Source: Roseateles sp. DAIF2 (lineage in GTDB: Bacteria; Pseudomonadota; Gammaproteobacteria; Burkholderiales; Burkholderiaceae_C). From it: a stretch of 64,000 nucleotides of DNA. The DNA lies in the NCBI RefSeq assembly GCF_015624425.1, contig NZ_CP049919.1:5022001-5086000 (forward strand), given 5' to 3'. Below the pieces are notes generated by a model that saw nothing but the letters and a program-made list of their open reading frames with translations, did no database searches and was not told the DNA's origin. This document shows, piece by piece, positions 1 to 14,415 of the stretch. The position numbers were made by a program, and so were the translations under genes. Positions within the stretch are counted from its first letter, which is position 1, and the number at the start of each line of letters is the position of its first letter.

Positions 1-354
1 CGGCGCGACTCGAAAGGCCAGCGCAGCCAGGCCACGCTGACCCTGGTGAACGGCAGCAAGGGTCAGGTCTATGCGCTGGTCTATGCCGCGCGCGACGCCC
101 AGGCCCTGCAGCAGCGCCGCGCGGCCCTGGCCCAGGCCGAGGGCAGCTTTCGCGCGCTGACGGCCGAGGACCGCAAGCTGGCCAAGCCCTGGCGCATCGC
201 GCTGAAGCCCTTCCCGGCCGGCGGCTTCGCCGAGCTGGCCAAGGGCTCGGTGGTCGACGAGGCCCGGCTGCGCCTGCTGAACGGCCGCTATGGCGCCGCC
301 GGCGGCCTGCCGGCGGCGGGTCAGCAGGTCAAGGTGGTGGTGGCCGCGCCCTGA
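1..354 (+). CDS. M48-family metalloprotease, C-terminal end (5' truncated by window)
   Basis: The frame is open from base 1 and stops at TGA 352-354, giving the last 117 residues of a longer protein. The tail has a run of the type KPWRIALKPFP, then FAELAKGS and RLLNGRYG, close to the C-terminal end of periplasmic M48 peptidases with TPR-like tails (YfgC/BepA and LoiP relatives), where this segment follows the HExxH domain. The catalytic domain itself lies outside the window, so the family call rests on the tail alone. Such enzymes act in outer-membrane protein quality control; that role is inferred here. Confidence 0.7.
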   Translation, partial: RRDSKGQRSQATLTLVNGSKGQVYALVYAARDAQALQQRRAALAQAEGSFRALTAEDRKLAKPWRIALKPFPAGGFAELAKGSVVDEARLRLLNGRYGAAGGLPAAGQQVKVVVAAP

Positions 355-462
355 GCGGCCACCACCGGGATTCCTCCCCCGCAAGGAGGTCACCGCCGGG
401 CGGTCTTCTCGGCTAGTATCGGCCCTGCGCCGCCCGCCGCCCGATGCGCCCCGCGGCCCCTC

Positions 463-762
463 ATGCTTGTCAAAGTCTTCGCCAGTTTTGGTCTGCTGAT
501 CTGCCTCGCGCTGGCGGTCCATATGTGCCTGGGCCGGCATCAGCGGCTCTGGCTGGAGACCCGCCTGACCCGCGCCTGGCAGGGCCTGCGCCAGCGCCTG
601 GAGCGCCGCTTCAGCGCCCGCGAGCGCCGCCGCGCCGCCCATGAGGCCGCGCTGGAAGCGATCGAGCGCGCAAAGCGCGGCAGCGGCGGTGGTGGCAATG
701 TCGAAGGCCAATGGGACGGCAACGTCTATCGCCCCAAGCGCTTCGAGAAACCCCCTAAGTAA
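463..762 (+). CDS. Small membrane-anchored basic protein, unknown function
   Basis: The 99-residue product has one hydrophobic segment near residues 5-25, then a long Arg/Glu-rich stretch (about 30-70) that should be helical, and a Gly/Asn-rich C-terminus ending in basic residues. This suggests an inner-membrane anchor with a cytoplasmic helical tail. It lies 108 bases after the M48 protease gene, same strand. I do not recognise a family. The ATG at 463 is the first that includes the membrane segment. Codon use matches neighbours, so I think it is real. Confidence 0.7.
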   Translation: MLVKVFASFGLLICLALAVHMCLGRHQRLWLETRLTRAWQGLRQRLERRFSARERRRAAHEAALEAIERAKRGSGGGGNVEGQWDGNVYRPKRFEKPPK

Positions 763-768
763 CAGCCC

Positions 769-847
769 ACCCCCTACGCGCTGCGCGCGCCCCCTCAAGG
801 GGGCACGTCCGCAGGACCGGCAAAGCCGGATCCTCGGACGTCGCTGG
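769..847 (+). repeat. Dispersed structured intergenic repeat, copy 1
   Basis: This 79-bp block contains a perfect palindrome (GCCCCCT, CA, AGGGGGC) followed by a longer hairpin whose outer stem is CGTCCG/CGGACG and whose tip is CCGGC-AAA-GCCGG. An inverted, diverged copy lies at 19074-19153. It sits between the convergent ends of the small membrane protein gene and the SIR2 gene. There is no T-run, so it is not a standard intrinsic terminator. See the matching finding for the covariation. Confidence 0.75.
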
Positions 848-859
848 GTGATACCCCCG

Positions 860-1676
860 TCAGGTCAACAGAACGTCGAGCGCGCGCAGGGCCTCCAGCG
901 CCCCCGCGGCCAGGCCGACATCGCGGCCGCTCGGCACCGTCGACTCGCGCGGGTTGATGCGCAGCAGCCGGCCGTTCAGGCGCTGCAGCACATGCTGGCC
1001 GAAGATGCGCACCGAGGGCACGGCGGTGCCGGCCCCCAGCTCGATCACCAGCGGCCGGCGCGCCGCGGCCAGCTGCGGCGCGACGCGCCTCGCCTGCTCG
1101 CGTTCGCGCGCGTCGACCCAGGCCTCGTCGCTGAACATCAGCACATTGGGCCGGGCCAGCGCGCCGCAGCGCGGGCATAGCGGCGGCTCGTTCGTCAGCT
1201 CGCAGCGGTCCTCGTCCACCGTTGGCTCGAAGTCGTCGGCCGACCAGACCTCGTCGCCGCAGGGCGCGCTGCATTGCAGATGCCGCAGCGAGCCATGGCA
1301 TTCCCAGATCGCGGCCTCGTCAACGCCGGCGGCCTGGAACTGGCCGTCGACATTGCTGGTGTAGACGATGGCGCCATGGTCGGTGTGCGCGGCCCAGCGC
1401 TGCAGGATCGCGAAACCGGCATGGGGTCGGGTCTTGCGATACAGCGCCAGGCGGTGGCCGTAGAAGCCCCAGGCCTGGCGCGGCGCTTCAGCGAAGCGTT
1501 GCGGGTTGGCCGCGGCATAGAAGTCGATGCCGGCCCTCGCCAGGGCCGGATAGGCGTTCCAGAAGCCCTCGCGACCGCGGAAGTCCGGCAGGCCGGAATC
1601 GACGCCCATGCCGGCGCCGGCCGCGATCACCAGCAGGTCGGCCTGCTCGACCAGCTCGGCCGCATGTTCAAGCAAC

Positions 1677-1687
<11 letters not shown>
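860..1687 (-). CDS. SIR2-family NAD-dependent protein deacylase
   Basis: The 275-residue product shows the sirtuin motifs in order: a nucleotide-binding GAGMGVDSGLPDFRG (about residues 24-38), TSNVDGQ (the TQNxD equivalent, about 110), a catalytic His in WECHGS (about 130), a Cys cluster for zinc (C...C about 139-143 and CPRC about 172), then GAGTAVPS and NPRES near the C-terminus. Sirtuins remove acyl groups from lysines using NAD. The third motif reads GAGTAVPS rather than the usual GTS, so substrate range may differ. Its start overlaps the stop of uvrA by 11 bases on the same strand, so the two are probably cotranscribed. Confidence 0.92.
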
Positions 1688-7340
<5,653 letters not shown>

Positions 7341-7621
7341 TGCTGACGGGGCCTCGGGAAAGCAGGACCGGACATTCTAGGGAGCCGCGGGCGCCATTCC
7401 TGTCAGCAGGGCGACTGCGCTGGATCAATCCCGCTGTCAAGGCCCTTCTGAGGGGAAACGCGCGCCGTTGCACTGGCGCCGCGCCCGGGCAACAATTGAC
7501 CCCGCGGTCGCTTCCCTGGGCAAGAGTCATGTCAAGGGCCCCCGGGGCGAGCCGATCGTGACAGGGAACGCACCGGGTCACCCGCCGCCCACGCCCGGGA
7601 CAGGATCACAGAGGCCCAAGA

Positions 7622-8137
7622 ATGATGACGACACAGACCCTCACCCCCTTCAACGGCCCGCCCCTGCGGGCCCAGCCCGGCGAGAACGCGCCAGGCCATG
7701 CCGCCGTGGCCGGCGCCGCCCCCGGCGGCGAGCCGCTGGACGAGGCGGTCAAGCCGACCGTGCTGCTGGTCGAGGACAACCATATCAACCAGGTGGTGGC
7801 GCTGGAGTTCCTGTCGCTGATGGGCGTGCACAGCCGCCTGGCCAAGAACGGGCTGGAAGCGGTGTCGCTGTGCCTGGAGGCCGCGCCGGACCTGGTGCTG
7901 ATGGACATCCAGATGCCCGGCATGGACGGTCTGGAATGCGCGCGCCGCCTGCGCGAGCTGCAGCGCGAGGGCCAACTGCCCGCCTTCCCGATCCTGGCCC
8001 TGACCGCCCATGCGCTGGAGGCCGATGTGGTCGCCAGCCTGGACGCCGGCATGGACGAGCACCTGACCAAGCCGCTGGACTTTGTCGCGCTGCGCGCGCG
8101 GCTGGGGCGCTGGCTGAAGCTGCCGGGCCTGAACTGA
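7622..8137 (+). CDS. Stand-alone response-regulator receiver protein
   Basis: The 171-residue product has a Pro/Ala/Gly-rich N-terminal stretch (1-45) followed by one receiver domain: acidic pair in LLVEDN, phospho-acceptor Asp in VLMDIQMPGMDG, switch Thr in ALTAHA and the Lys in TKPLD. There is no output domain. The domain resembles receivers of hybrid kinases more than CheY. No kinase lies beside it, so its partner is unknown. Two adjacent ATGs (7622, 7625) are possible starts, with AGAGG just upstream. The preceding 281 bases up to uvrA hold the divergent promoters, but I could not pick clear boxes. Confidence 0.88.
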   Translation: MMTTQTLTPFNGPPLRAQPGENAPGHAAVAGAAPGGEPLDEAVKPTVLLVEDNHINQVVALEFLSLMGVHSRLAKNGLEAVSLCLEAAPDLVLMDIQMPGMDGLECARRLRELQREGQLPAFPILALTAHALEADVVASLDAGMDEHLTKPLDFVALRARLGRWLKLPGLN

Positions 8138-8141
8138 ATCG

Positions 8142-8933
8142 TCATCGCCAGGCGGCGATCGCTTCCTCCCAAATTGCCGGGCTGCGCGCCACCAGCAGAC
8201 CCGTTCGAGGGTCGCTGGCGCGATAGGGTTCACGATCCAGCCGCGCCGCGCGGCCGCCGGCTTCCTCGATGAACAGCGTGCCGGGCGCATGGTCCCAGGC
8301 CAGGGTGCGCCAGTACAGCACCGCGTCATAGTCACCCGCCGCCAGCGCCGGATATTCGGCGCCGGCGCAATTGACACCCGGCAGTATCTCGATGTCTCGC
8401 CAGGCCGCCATGCGTGCCTTCTCGGCCTCGGGCAGGAAGCGCGTCTTGACGATGGTGCGGCGCAGGCCTGCGCCTGCAGCGTCGATGCGCAGGCGTTCGC
8501 CGTCGCGCCACGCGCCGCCGCCCCGCTGGGCCCGGTGCAGCACGCCGGACAGCGGATCAAGCATCCAGGCTGCCACCGTCTCGCCATGCTCCAGCAGCGC
8601 CACCATCGAGGACAGCGGCTCGCGCCCGGCGATGAAGTTGTTGGTACCGTCCAGCGGATCGACCAGCCAGACCCGGCCCTCGTCCAGCCGGTCCAGCAGC
8701 TGCGGCGTCGCCGCGCATTGCTCCTCGCCCACCACCACCGAGCCCGGCAGCAGCGCGCGCAGCGCCGGCGTCAGCCGGGCCTCGACCTCGCGGTCGACGA
8801 CCGTGACCCATTCGCCCGGCGACTTCTCGATCGCCTCGCCCGCCGACAGGCGGCGAAAGCGCGGCGCGATCAGGGTGGTGGCGGTGTCGCGCAGCAGCGC
8901 GGCGACATGGTCGAGCAGGGAGTCGGTGTGCAT
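8142..8933 (-). CDS. Inositol monophosphatase-family phosphatase
   Basis: The 263-residue protein has the metal-binding motifs of the Li-sensitive sugar/inositol phosphatase fold: GEE (about 70), DPLDGTNNF (about 92) and the C-terminal AWDHAPG (about 213). These bind two or three Mg ions for phosphate-ester hydrolysis. The exact substrate (inositol phosphate, PAP or a sugar phosphate) cannot be read from sequence. It lies 17 bases downstream of the MmyB-type regulator on the same strand, so the two may form an operon, and it converges on the receiver gene. Confidence 0.92.
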   Translation of the reverse strand: MHTDSLLDHVAALLRDTATTLIAPRFRRLSAGEAIEKSPGEWVTVVDREVEARLTPALRALLPGSVVVGEEQCAATPQLLDRLDEGRVWLVDPLDGTNNFIAGREPLSSMVALLEHGETVAAWMLDPLSGVLHRAQRGGGAWRDGERLRIDAAGAGLRRTIVKTRFLPEAEKARMAAWRDIEILPGVNCAGAEYPALAAGDYDAVLYWRTLAWDHAPGTLFIEEAGGRAARLDREPYRASDPRTGLLVARSPAIWEEAIAAWR

Positions 8934-8950
8934 CGGGGCATGTTAGGCCC

Positions 8951-9757
8951 TCAGGCGGAGCACCCCTCGGCATCGGCAAAGTACAGCACCATCCGCAGAT
9001 GCCGGTGCTCGTCAACGATCAAGGTCTCGTGCCGGAACGCCCGCGGCTCGCCCTCGGCATCAAGCAGCAAGGCGACGCCGCGCCGCGCCAGCTCGCCGGT
9101 GCTGGCGTCCCAGATGCGCCGAAAGCCGGGCGAGAGGTCCGCCAGCTCCCGCACCAGGGCGCGCATCGCCGGGTCCTCGGGCGCCACCGCGAAGTCGTAG
9201 CGGAACTGGGCCAGCAGCCTGGGCGTCTCCTCGCTCCAGGCGGGCAGCCGCCGCCGCAGCGCGGGGTCGGCGAAGATCATCCGCAGCAGGTTGCGCGCCT
9301 CGCGCTCCCGCGCGGCGAAGCCGAACAGCGCGTCGCTGCCCGCGTTCCAGGCCACCACATCCCAGCGCAGGTTCAGCACATAGGCCGGCCGGCGCAGCTC
9401 GTCCAGCAGCAGCTGGATCGCGGGGGTGACCGAGCCGCCCTGATGCGCCTCCGGCGGCGGCGGCCGCCCATGTGCCAGCAGGAAGAGGTGGCTGCATTCG
9501 GCATCGCCCAGCTTGAGCGCATGGGCCACGCCGAGCAGGAACTTCTCCGAGACCTGGATGTCGCGCCCCTGCTCGAACCAGGTGTACCAGGTCAGGCCCA
9601 CGCCGGCCAGGGCCGCGACCTCCTCGCGCCGCAGGCCCGGCGTGCGGCGCCGCCCGGTGCCGGGCAGGCCGACATCGGCGGGCGTCAGGCGCTGGCGCTG
9701 CCGGATCAGGAACTCGGCCAGTTCGTCGCGGGTGCGATGGAGGCTTCGATCATTCAT
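8951..9757 (-). CDS. XRE/MmyB-type transcriptional regulator
   Basis: Residues about 10-80 form a helix-turn-helix of the type RRRTPGLRREEVAALAGVG followed by TWYTWFEQGR, the hallmark of this family. Residues about 110-265 are the MmyB-like ligand-binding domain (PAYVLNLRWDVVAWN, then RFRYDF-type and DEHRHLRMVLYF segments). Members usually control a neighbouring oxidoreductase or efflux gene and may bind a fatty-acid-like ligand. Here it is divergent from a drug exporter with 103 bases between starts, so it probably regulates that gene and itself. ATG 9757 is preceded by a plausible promoter at 9772-9799. Confidence 0.92.
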   Translation of the reverse strand: MNDRSLHRTRDELAEFLIRQRQRLTPADVGLPGTGRRRTPGLRREEVAALAGVGLTWYTWFEQGRDIQVSEKFLLGVAHALKLGDAECSHLFLLAHGRPPPPEAHQGGSVTPAIQLLLDELRRPAYVLNLRWDVVAWNAGSDALFGFAAREREARNLLRMIFADPALRRRLPAWSEETPRLLAQFRYDFAVAPEDPAMRALVRELADLSPGFRRIWDASTGELARRGVALLLDAEGEPRAFRHETLIVDEHRHLRMVLYFADAEGCSA

Positions 9758-9771
9758 CGCTGTTGCTGCCA

Positions 9772-9799
9772 GTAATAGGATAAGTGCTTAAATTGTCAT
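9772..9799 (-). promoter_or_regulatory. Putative sigma-70 promoter of the MmyB-type regulator
   Basis: Reading the minus strand, ATGACA (9794-9799) and TATTAC (9772-9777) are separated by 16 bases and lie about 15 bases upstream of the regulator's ATG. The interval is notably AT-rich for this genome. A small inverted pair TAAG-TG-CTTA lies inside the spacer and may be an operator. Judged by eye from consensus only. Confidence 0.4.
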
Positions 9800-9860
9800 G
9801 GCATAAGACTCTCATGAAGATCGGGGCTCCGCAACCCACGGCACCGCCCCCGGCTTCACC

Positions 9861-11435
9861 ATGACCCATCTCCAGGCCCCCATCACCGCCCCCGCATCGG
9901 GCGGCGACCACCGCGCCGCCCAGGCCTCCGGACGCGCGGGGCCGCGCGCCTGGGCCGGCCTGGCCCTGCTGTCCCTGCCCACCATCATGCTGGGCATGGA
10001 CCTGACCCTGCTGCACCTGACCCTGCCGGCCCTGGCGCGCGATCTGCAGGCGACGACGACGCAGGCGCTGTGGATCATGGACGCCTACGGCTTCCTGATC
10101 GCGGGCTTCCTGATCACGATGGGCACGCTCGGCGACCGCATCGGGCGGCGCAGGCTGCTGCTGCTGGGCGCCGGGGCCTTCGCGCTGGCCTCGGTGCTGG
10201 CGGCCTGCGCGACCAGCGCCGGCATGCTGATCGCGGCACGCGCGGCGCTGGGCATCGCCGGCGCCACGCTGATGCCCTCGACCCTGGCATTGATCAGCAA
10301 CCTCTTCGTCGATCCGCGCGAGCGCGCGCTGGGCATCGGCATCTGGGTCACGATGTGGGGCATCGGCTATGCGCTGGGGCCGGTCGTCGGCGGCCTGCTG
10401 ACGGAGGCGTTCTGGTGGGGCGCGGCCTTCCTGGTCGCGGTGCCGGTGGTCCTGCTGCTGCTGGTCCTGGCGCCCTGGCTGCTGCCCGAGTACCGCGCGC
10501 CGCGCGCCGAGCGGCTGGACCTGCTCAGCGTCGGGCTGTCGCTGGCGGCCATCCTGCCGGTGATCTACGGCATCAAGCAGCTCGCCAAGGCCGGCCCGGC
10601 GCCGCTGGCCATCGCCGCCATCGGCATCGGCCTGCTGTTCGCCCTGCTCTTCGTCCGGCGCCAGCGCCGCCTGGCCGATCCGCTGCTGGATCTGAGCCTG
10701 TTCGCCAACCGGGCGTTCTCGGTCGCGCTGGTCGTGCTGCTGGTCGGGCTGATCGCCGTCGGCGGTGCGATGCTGCTGGTCGCCCAGTATCTGCAGCTGA
10801 TCGCCGGCCACTCGCCCGCGGCCGCCGGGCTCTGGATGGGCCTGGCCGCGCTGGCGATGATCGCCGGCGGGCTCGGGTCCTCGCTGCTGGCCCGCCTGGT
10901 CCGGCCGGGCTTCGTGGTGGCGGGGTCGCTCGCGCTGTCGGCGCTCGGCTATCTGCTGTTCATGCGGCTGGGCAGCGGCGACGCGTCCGGTGTAAGCGCG
11001 GCGATCGCCGGGCTGGCGCTGGCCTATCTGGGCAATGGCGCGATCGCCGCACTGGGCACGGATCTGGTGGTCGGCGCCGCCCCGCCCGAGAAGGCGGGAT
11101 CGGCCTCCGCGATGACCGAGATGGTGCAGGACCTCGGCGTGTCGCTGGGCATCGCCCTGCTCGGCAGCCTCGCCGGCGCGGTCTACCAGCACCGGCTGTC
11201 GGACCATCTTCCTGACGGCCTGGATGAGGGCTTGCGCAGTGCGGTGCTCGACAGCCTGTGGGCGGCCCAGTCGGTCGCGCCGGAGCTGCCCGCCGGGCTG
11301 CTGGAGCAGGCGCGCCAGGCCTTCGTCGCCGGCTTCGGCGGCGCGGCCCTCCTCAGCGCCGCGAGCGTCGCGCTGCTGGCCCTGCTGTCGTCCGTCACGC
11401 TGCGGCAGGTCGGCCGCGACGCCAAGACAGCCTGA
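9861..11435 (+). CDS. DHA2-family MFS drug exporter (EmrB/QacA/SmvA-like, 14 TM)
   Basis: The 524-residue protein is highly hydrophobic with about 14 predicted membrane helices. Key motifs are MDLTLLHLTLPALARDL in TM1, WIMDAYGF in TM2, motif A-like GTLGDRIGRRRLL in loop 2-3, and the antiporter motif in GYALGPVVGG (TM5). These mark proton-coupled exporters of quaternary amines, dyes and other cationic drugs; SmvA is the closest named type I recognise. The substrate is not known. It is divergent from the MmyB-type regulator, which is the likely controller. Confidence 0.92.
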   Translation: MTHLQAPITAPASGGDHRAAQASGRAGPRAWAGLALLSLPTIMLGMDLTLLHLTLPALARDLQATTTQALWIMDAYGFLIAGFLITMGTLGDRIGRRRLLLLGAGAFALASVLAACATSAGMLIAARAALGIAGATLMPSTLALISNLFVDPRERALGIGIWVTMWGIGYALGPVVGGLLTEAFWWGAAFLVAVPVVLLLLVLAPWLLPEYRAPRAERLDLLSVGLSLAAILPVIYGIKQLAKAGPAPLAIAAIGIGLLFALLFVRRQRRLADPLLDLSLFANRAFSVALVVLLVGLIAVGGAMLLVAQYLQLIAGHSPAAAGLWMGLAALAMIAGGLGSSLLARLVRPGFVVAGSLALSALGYLLFMRLGSGDASGVSAAIAGLALAYLGNGAIAALGTDLVVGAAPPEKAGSASAMTEMVQDLGVSLGIALLGSLAGAVYQHRLSDHLPDGLDEGLRSAVLDSLWAAQSVAPELPAGLLEQARQAFVAGFGGAALLSAASVALLALLSSVTLRQVGRDAKTA

Positions 11436-11438
11436 TCC

Positions 11439-12290
11439 TCAGGCCCCGTCCAGGAAGCGCTCCACCAGCCCCAGCTGCTCCGGCACGTTCAGCCCCGGCG
11501 CATGGCCGCAGCCGGCGATGGTCGCGATCACCGCGCGCGGGCCGCGCACGCGCATCGCCTCGGCGGTCTCGGCCAGCAGCAGGTCGGAATCCTCGCCGCG
11601 CAGACACAGCACCGGCAGGTCCAGGCCGTCCCAGGCGTCCCAGAGCTCGTAGTCCTGCGGGTGGTCGATGAACTGGCGCACCATCGCCGGGTCGTAATGC
11701 GGCGTGACGCGGCCATCGGGCAGGCGCCGCACCGAGCTTTCGGTCAGCGCGCGCCATTGCACATCGCTGAACCAGCCATAGGGCTTGTAGATCTGGCGGA
11801 AATACTGCTCCAGCTCGCTCACCGTGTCGAAGGCAGCCGGTGCGCCGGCATAGCTGCGGATGCGCTCGATCGCCGGCGCGGCCAGGGCCGGCCCGATGTC
11901 GTTCAGCACCAGGCGGCGGATGCGCCCGCGCAGCGGCCCGGCCGCGGCCCGCATGCCGATCGCGCCGCCCATCGAGGTGCCGACCCAGTGGAAGCGCTCC
12001 AGGCCCAGCTGGTCGACCAGCGCTGTGGCCAGCCGGGCATAGAAGGCCAGGCAGTATTCCTCGGCCGGCACGGGGCTCCATTGCGACAGGCCGCGGCCCA
12101 GGGTGTCGGGCGCGATCACGCGGTAGCGGCCACCACCCGACAGATGCCGGGCGAGCTCGTCCATGTCGCGGCCGGTGCGCGCCAGGCCATGCCAGGCGAT
12201 CACGGTCTGCGGCGCCCGCGCGTCGCCCCAGTCCATGTAATGGATCTCGCGGCCCTCGCAGCGCAGGTATTGGGAACTCGCCTGTGTCAT
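11439..12290 (-). CDS. Alpha/beta hydrolase coupled to the liv operon
   Basis: The 283-residue protein has the alpha/beta-hydrolase layout: oxyanion region AWHGLARTG (about 33), nucleophile elbow GTSMGG (Ser about 105), a probable acid in LRGEDSDLL (about 230) and catalytic His in GCGHAPGLN (about 263). The substrate is likely an ester or similar small molecule. Its ATG overlaps the livM stop by four bases (ATGA), so it is translationally coupled as the last gene of the importer operon. That suggests it acts on a compound brought in by this transporter; this link is inference. Confidence 0.9.
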   Translation of the reverse strand: MTQASSQYLRCEGREIHYMDWGDARAPQTVIAWHGLARTGRDMDELARHLSGGGRYRVIAPDTLGRGLSQWSPVPAEEYCLAFYARLATALVDQLGLERFHWVGTSMGGAIGMRAAAGPLRGRIRRLVLNDIGPALAAPAIERIRSYAGAPAAFDTVSELEQYFRQIYKPYGWFSDVQWRALTESSVRRLPDGRVTPHYDPAMVRQFIDHPQDYELWDAWDGLDLPVLCLRGEDSDLLLAETAEAMRVRGPRAVIATIAGCGHAPGLNVPEQLGLVERFLDGA

Positions 12291-13375
12291 CGCCCTTGCT
12301 CCTTCTCCGATCGCGCCTGGCGGAGGCGCCCCACGATGCCGCTGGGGAAGTGATAGACCGCCAGCACGAACAGCAGGCCCAGCCAGAGCAGCCAGCGCTC
12401 CGGCGCGATCAGCTGCGACAGCAGCGGCACGCCCTCGACGGCCACCGCGCCCAGCTTCATCAGGTCCTGCAGATAGCTCTGCGCCAGCACGAACAGCACC
12501 GAGCCGAGCACCGCGCCGTAGATCGTGCCCATGCCGCCGATCACGACGATCAAGAGGATGTCCAGCATGATCTCGAAGGACAGCGAGGTGTCCGGCCCGT
12601 TGTAGCGCAGCCAGAGCGCCAGCAGCGCGCCGGCCACCGTGGCGAACAGCGCGGCCAGCACGTTGGAGAGCGTGCGATAGACCACGGTGCGGTAGCCGAT
12701 CGCCTCGGCGCGGAAGTCGTTCTCGCGGATCGCCTGCAGCACGCGGCCGAAGGGCGAGTTGACGATGCGCAGCATCAGCAGCACCAGGGCGAGCGCGGCG
12801 AAGAACAGCAGGTAATAGGCCGCAAAGCGCCCGTCGATGCTGGCACCGAGAAACGGCTCTTCCAGGAACTCGGTGCCGGGCTGCAGCAGCTCGGGCACCT
12901 TGAAGTTCAGCCCATCCTCGCCGCCGGTGAAGTCGGACAGCTGCGAGGCCAGGGTCAGGAAGGCCGAGGCCACCGCCAGGGTGATCATCGCGAAGAAGAT
13001 CGCCTTGACCCGCAGGCTGAACAGGCCGATCACCAGCGACAGCCCGAGCGAGACGATCAGTGCGCCGGCAAGACCTGTCCCCACGGCCGCCCAGCCCTCG
13101 CCCATGCGGGTGCTGGCGATCGCGATGCCATAGGCACCGATGCCGAAGAACATCGTGTGCGCGAAGCTGACGATGCCGGTATAGCCCAGGAGCAGGTCGT
13201 AGCTGGCCACCAGCACGACGAAGATCAGGATCTTGGCCGCGACATTGAGCGCCTTGGTCCCGGGAAAGAGGAAGGGCGTGAAGGCCAGGCCCAGCAGCAC
13301 GGCCAGCAGCAGCGCGGCCAGCAGCTTGCTGCGCGGCAGGTCGTGGGAGAGCAGCGACTTGAGCATGGTGGCCAT
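12287..13375 (-). CDS. livM: Branched-chain-amino-acid-type ABC permease LivM
   Basis: The 362-residue integral membrane protein has about 9-10 hydrophobic segments and the LivM-typical stretches LLGYTGIVSFAHTMFFGIGAYG and IGGMGTIYGAVLGS. I chose ATG 13375 because it overlaps the livH stop by one base (TGATG); upstream in-frame sequence is only the shadow of livH. It forms the membrane channel with LivH. Start and stop overlaps with livH and the hydrolase show one operon. Confidence 0.93.
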   Translation of the reverse strand: MATMLKSLLSHDLPRSKLLAALLLAVLLGLAFTPFLFPGTKALNVAAKILIFVVLVASYDLLLGYTGIVSFAHTMFFGIGAYGIAIASTRMGEGWAAVGTGLAGALIVSLGLSLVIGLFSLRVKAIFFAMITLAVASAFLTLASQLSDFTGGEDGLNFKVPELLQPGTEFLEEPFLGASIDGRFAAYYLLFFAALALVLLMLRIVNSPFGRVLQAIRENDFRAEAIGYRTVVYRTLSNVLAALFATVAGALLALWLRYNGPDTSLSFEIMLDILLIVVIGGMGTIYGAVLGSVLFVLAQSYLQDLMKLGAVAVEGVPLLSQLIAPERWLLWLGLLFVLAVYHFPSGIVGRLRQARSEKEQGR

Positions 13376-14415
13376 CAGCGATTGGTGACGGGGTACAGGC
13401 CCTGCGGGCGCCACAAGAGGATGGCGACCATCAGCCCGATGTTGGAGAACAGCGCCACCTTGGGCGCGAGGAAGCCGGTGTAGTTGGCCATCAGCCCCAC
13501 CAGCAGCGCGCCGACGAAGCAGCCCAGGGTCGAGCCCAGGCCGCCGATGATGATGACGATGAAGATCAGGGTGTTGACCTGGGCGCCGATCTGCGGGATC
13601 ACGCTCTGCTGGTACAGGCCCCACAGCACGCCGCCGAGCCCGGCCAGCGCCGAACCACCGACGAACACGCCGACAAACAGGCGGCGGATGCGGTAGCCCA
13701 GGCTCTCGACCATCTCGCGGTCCTGCACGCCGGCGCGGATCAGGAGCCCTAATTTGGTACGGTTTAAGAGCCACAGCAGGCCGGCAAACACGACGAGGCC
13801 GACCAGCACCGCCAGCAGGCGGAACTTCTCGACCGCCACGTCGCCGAACAGCAAGGCACCGCGCAGGCCTTCGGGCAGCGGCAGCGCGATCATCTGCGCG
13901 CCCCAGATCAGCTTGATCAGTTCCTCGCCGATGATCATGCCGCCCATCGTGATCAGGATCTGCTTCAGATGCATGCCGTAGACCGGCCGCACCATCACGC
14001 GCTCGAAGGCCAGGCCCACGGCCCCGGCGACCGCCATGCCGACCAGGCAGGCCACGGCCACCGCGAACAGATTGCTCAGCAGCGCCGGGCTGGCGGTGAA
14101 GCCCGACATCGCGCCCAGCACCGTGGTGGCCATGAAGGCGCCCAGGGCGATGAACACGCCATGACCGAAGTTCAGGACGTCCATCAGCCCGAACACCAGG
14201 GTCAGGCCGGAGGCGATCACGAAGATGATCAGGCCCATCGCCAGCCCGGCCAGGGTCAGGGTGGCCCAGCTGCTGGCGCTGCCGATCAGGGGCAGCGCGG
14301 CCAACGCCAGGCCGGCGAGCAGCAGCAACGGGATCGCGTCGAAGCGTGCCTTGGGCATGGCGGCGGCGGACACCGGTACGGGCGTAGGGGGCATCGTGGT
14401 GCTATACATCATCAT
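13375..14415 (-). CDS. livH: Branched-chain-amino-acid-type ABC permease LivH
   Basis: The 346-residue permease has about 8-9 hydrophobic segments, including LVFGLMDVLNFGHGVFIALGAF and IIIGGLGSTLGCFVGALLVG, which are LivH signatures. ATG 14415 overlaps the livF stop (ATGA), and three consecutive ATGs (14415, 14412, 14409) are possible starts; a fourth is at 14394. It pairs with LivM and with the ATPases LivG and LivF in uptake of branched-chain amino acids or related carboxylates/amides. Confidence 0.93.
   Translation of the reverse strand: MMMYSTTMPPTPVPVSAAAMPKARFDAIPLLLLAGLALAALPLIGSASSWATLTLAGLAMGLIIFVIASGLTLVFGLMDVLNFGHGVFIALGAFMATTVLGAMSGFTASPALLSNLFAVAVACLVGMAVAGAVGLAFERVMVRPVYGMHLKQILITMGGMIIGEELIKLIWGAQMIALPLPEGLRGALLFGDVAVEKFRLLAVLVGLVVFAGLLWLLNRTKLGLLIRAGVQDREMVESLGYRIRRLFVGVFVGGSALAGLGGVLWGLYQQSVIPQIGAQVNTLIFIVIIIGGLGSTLGCFVGALLVGLMANYTGFLAPKVALFSNIGLMVAILLWRPQGLYPVTNR

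Noticed and set aside
7341..7621. A LexA box upstream of uvrA
   Set aside because: CTGT at about 7400 is not followed by ACAG at the right spacing; no CTGT-N8-ACAG occurs in the region.
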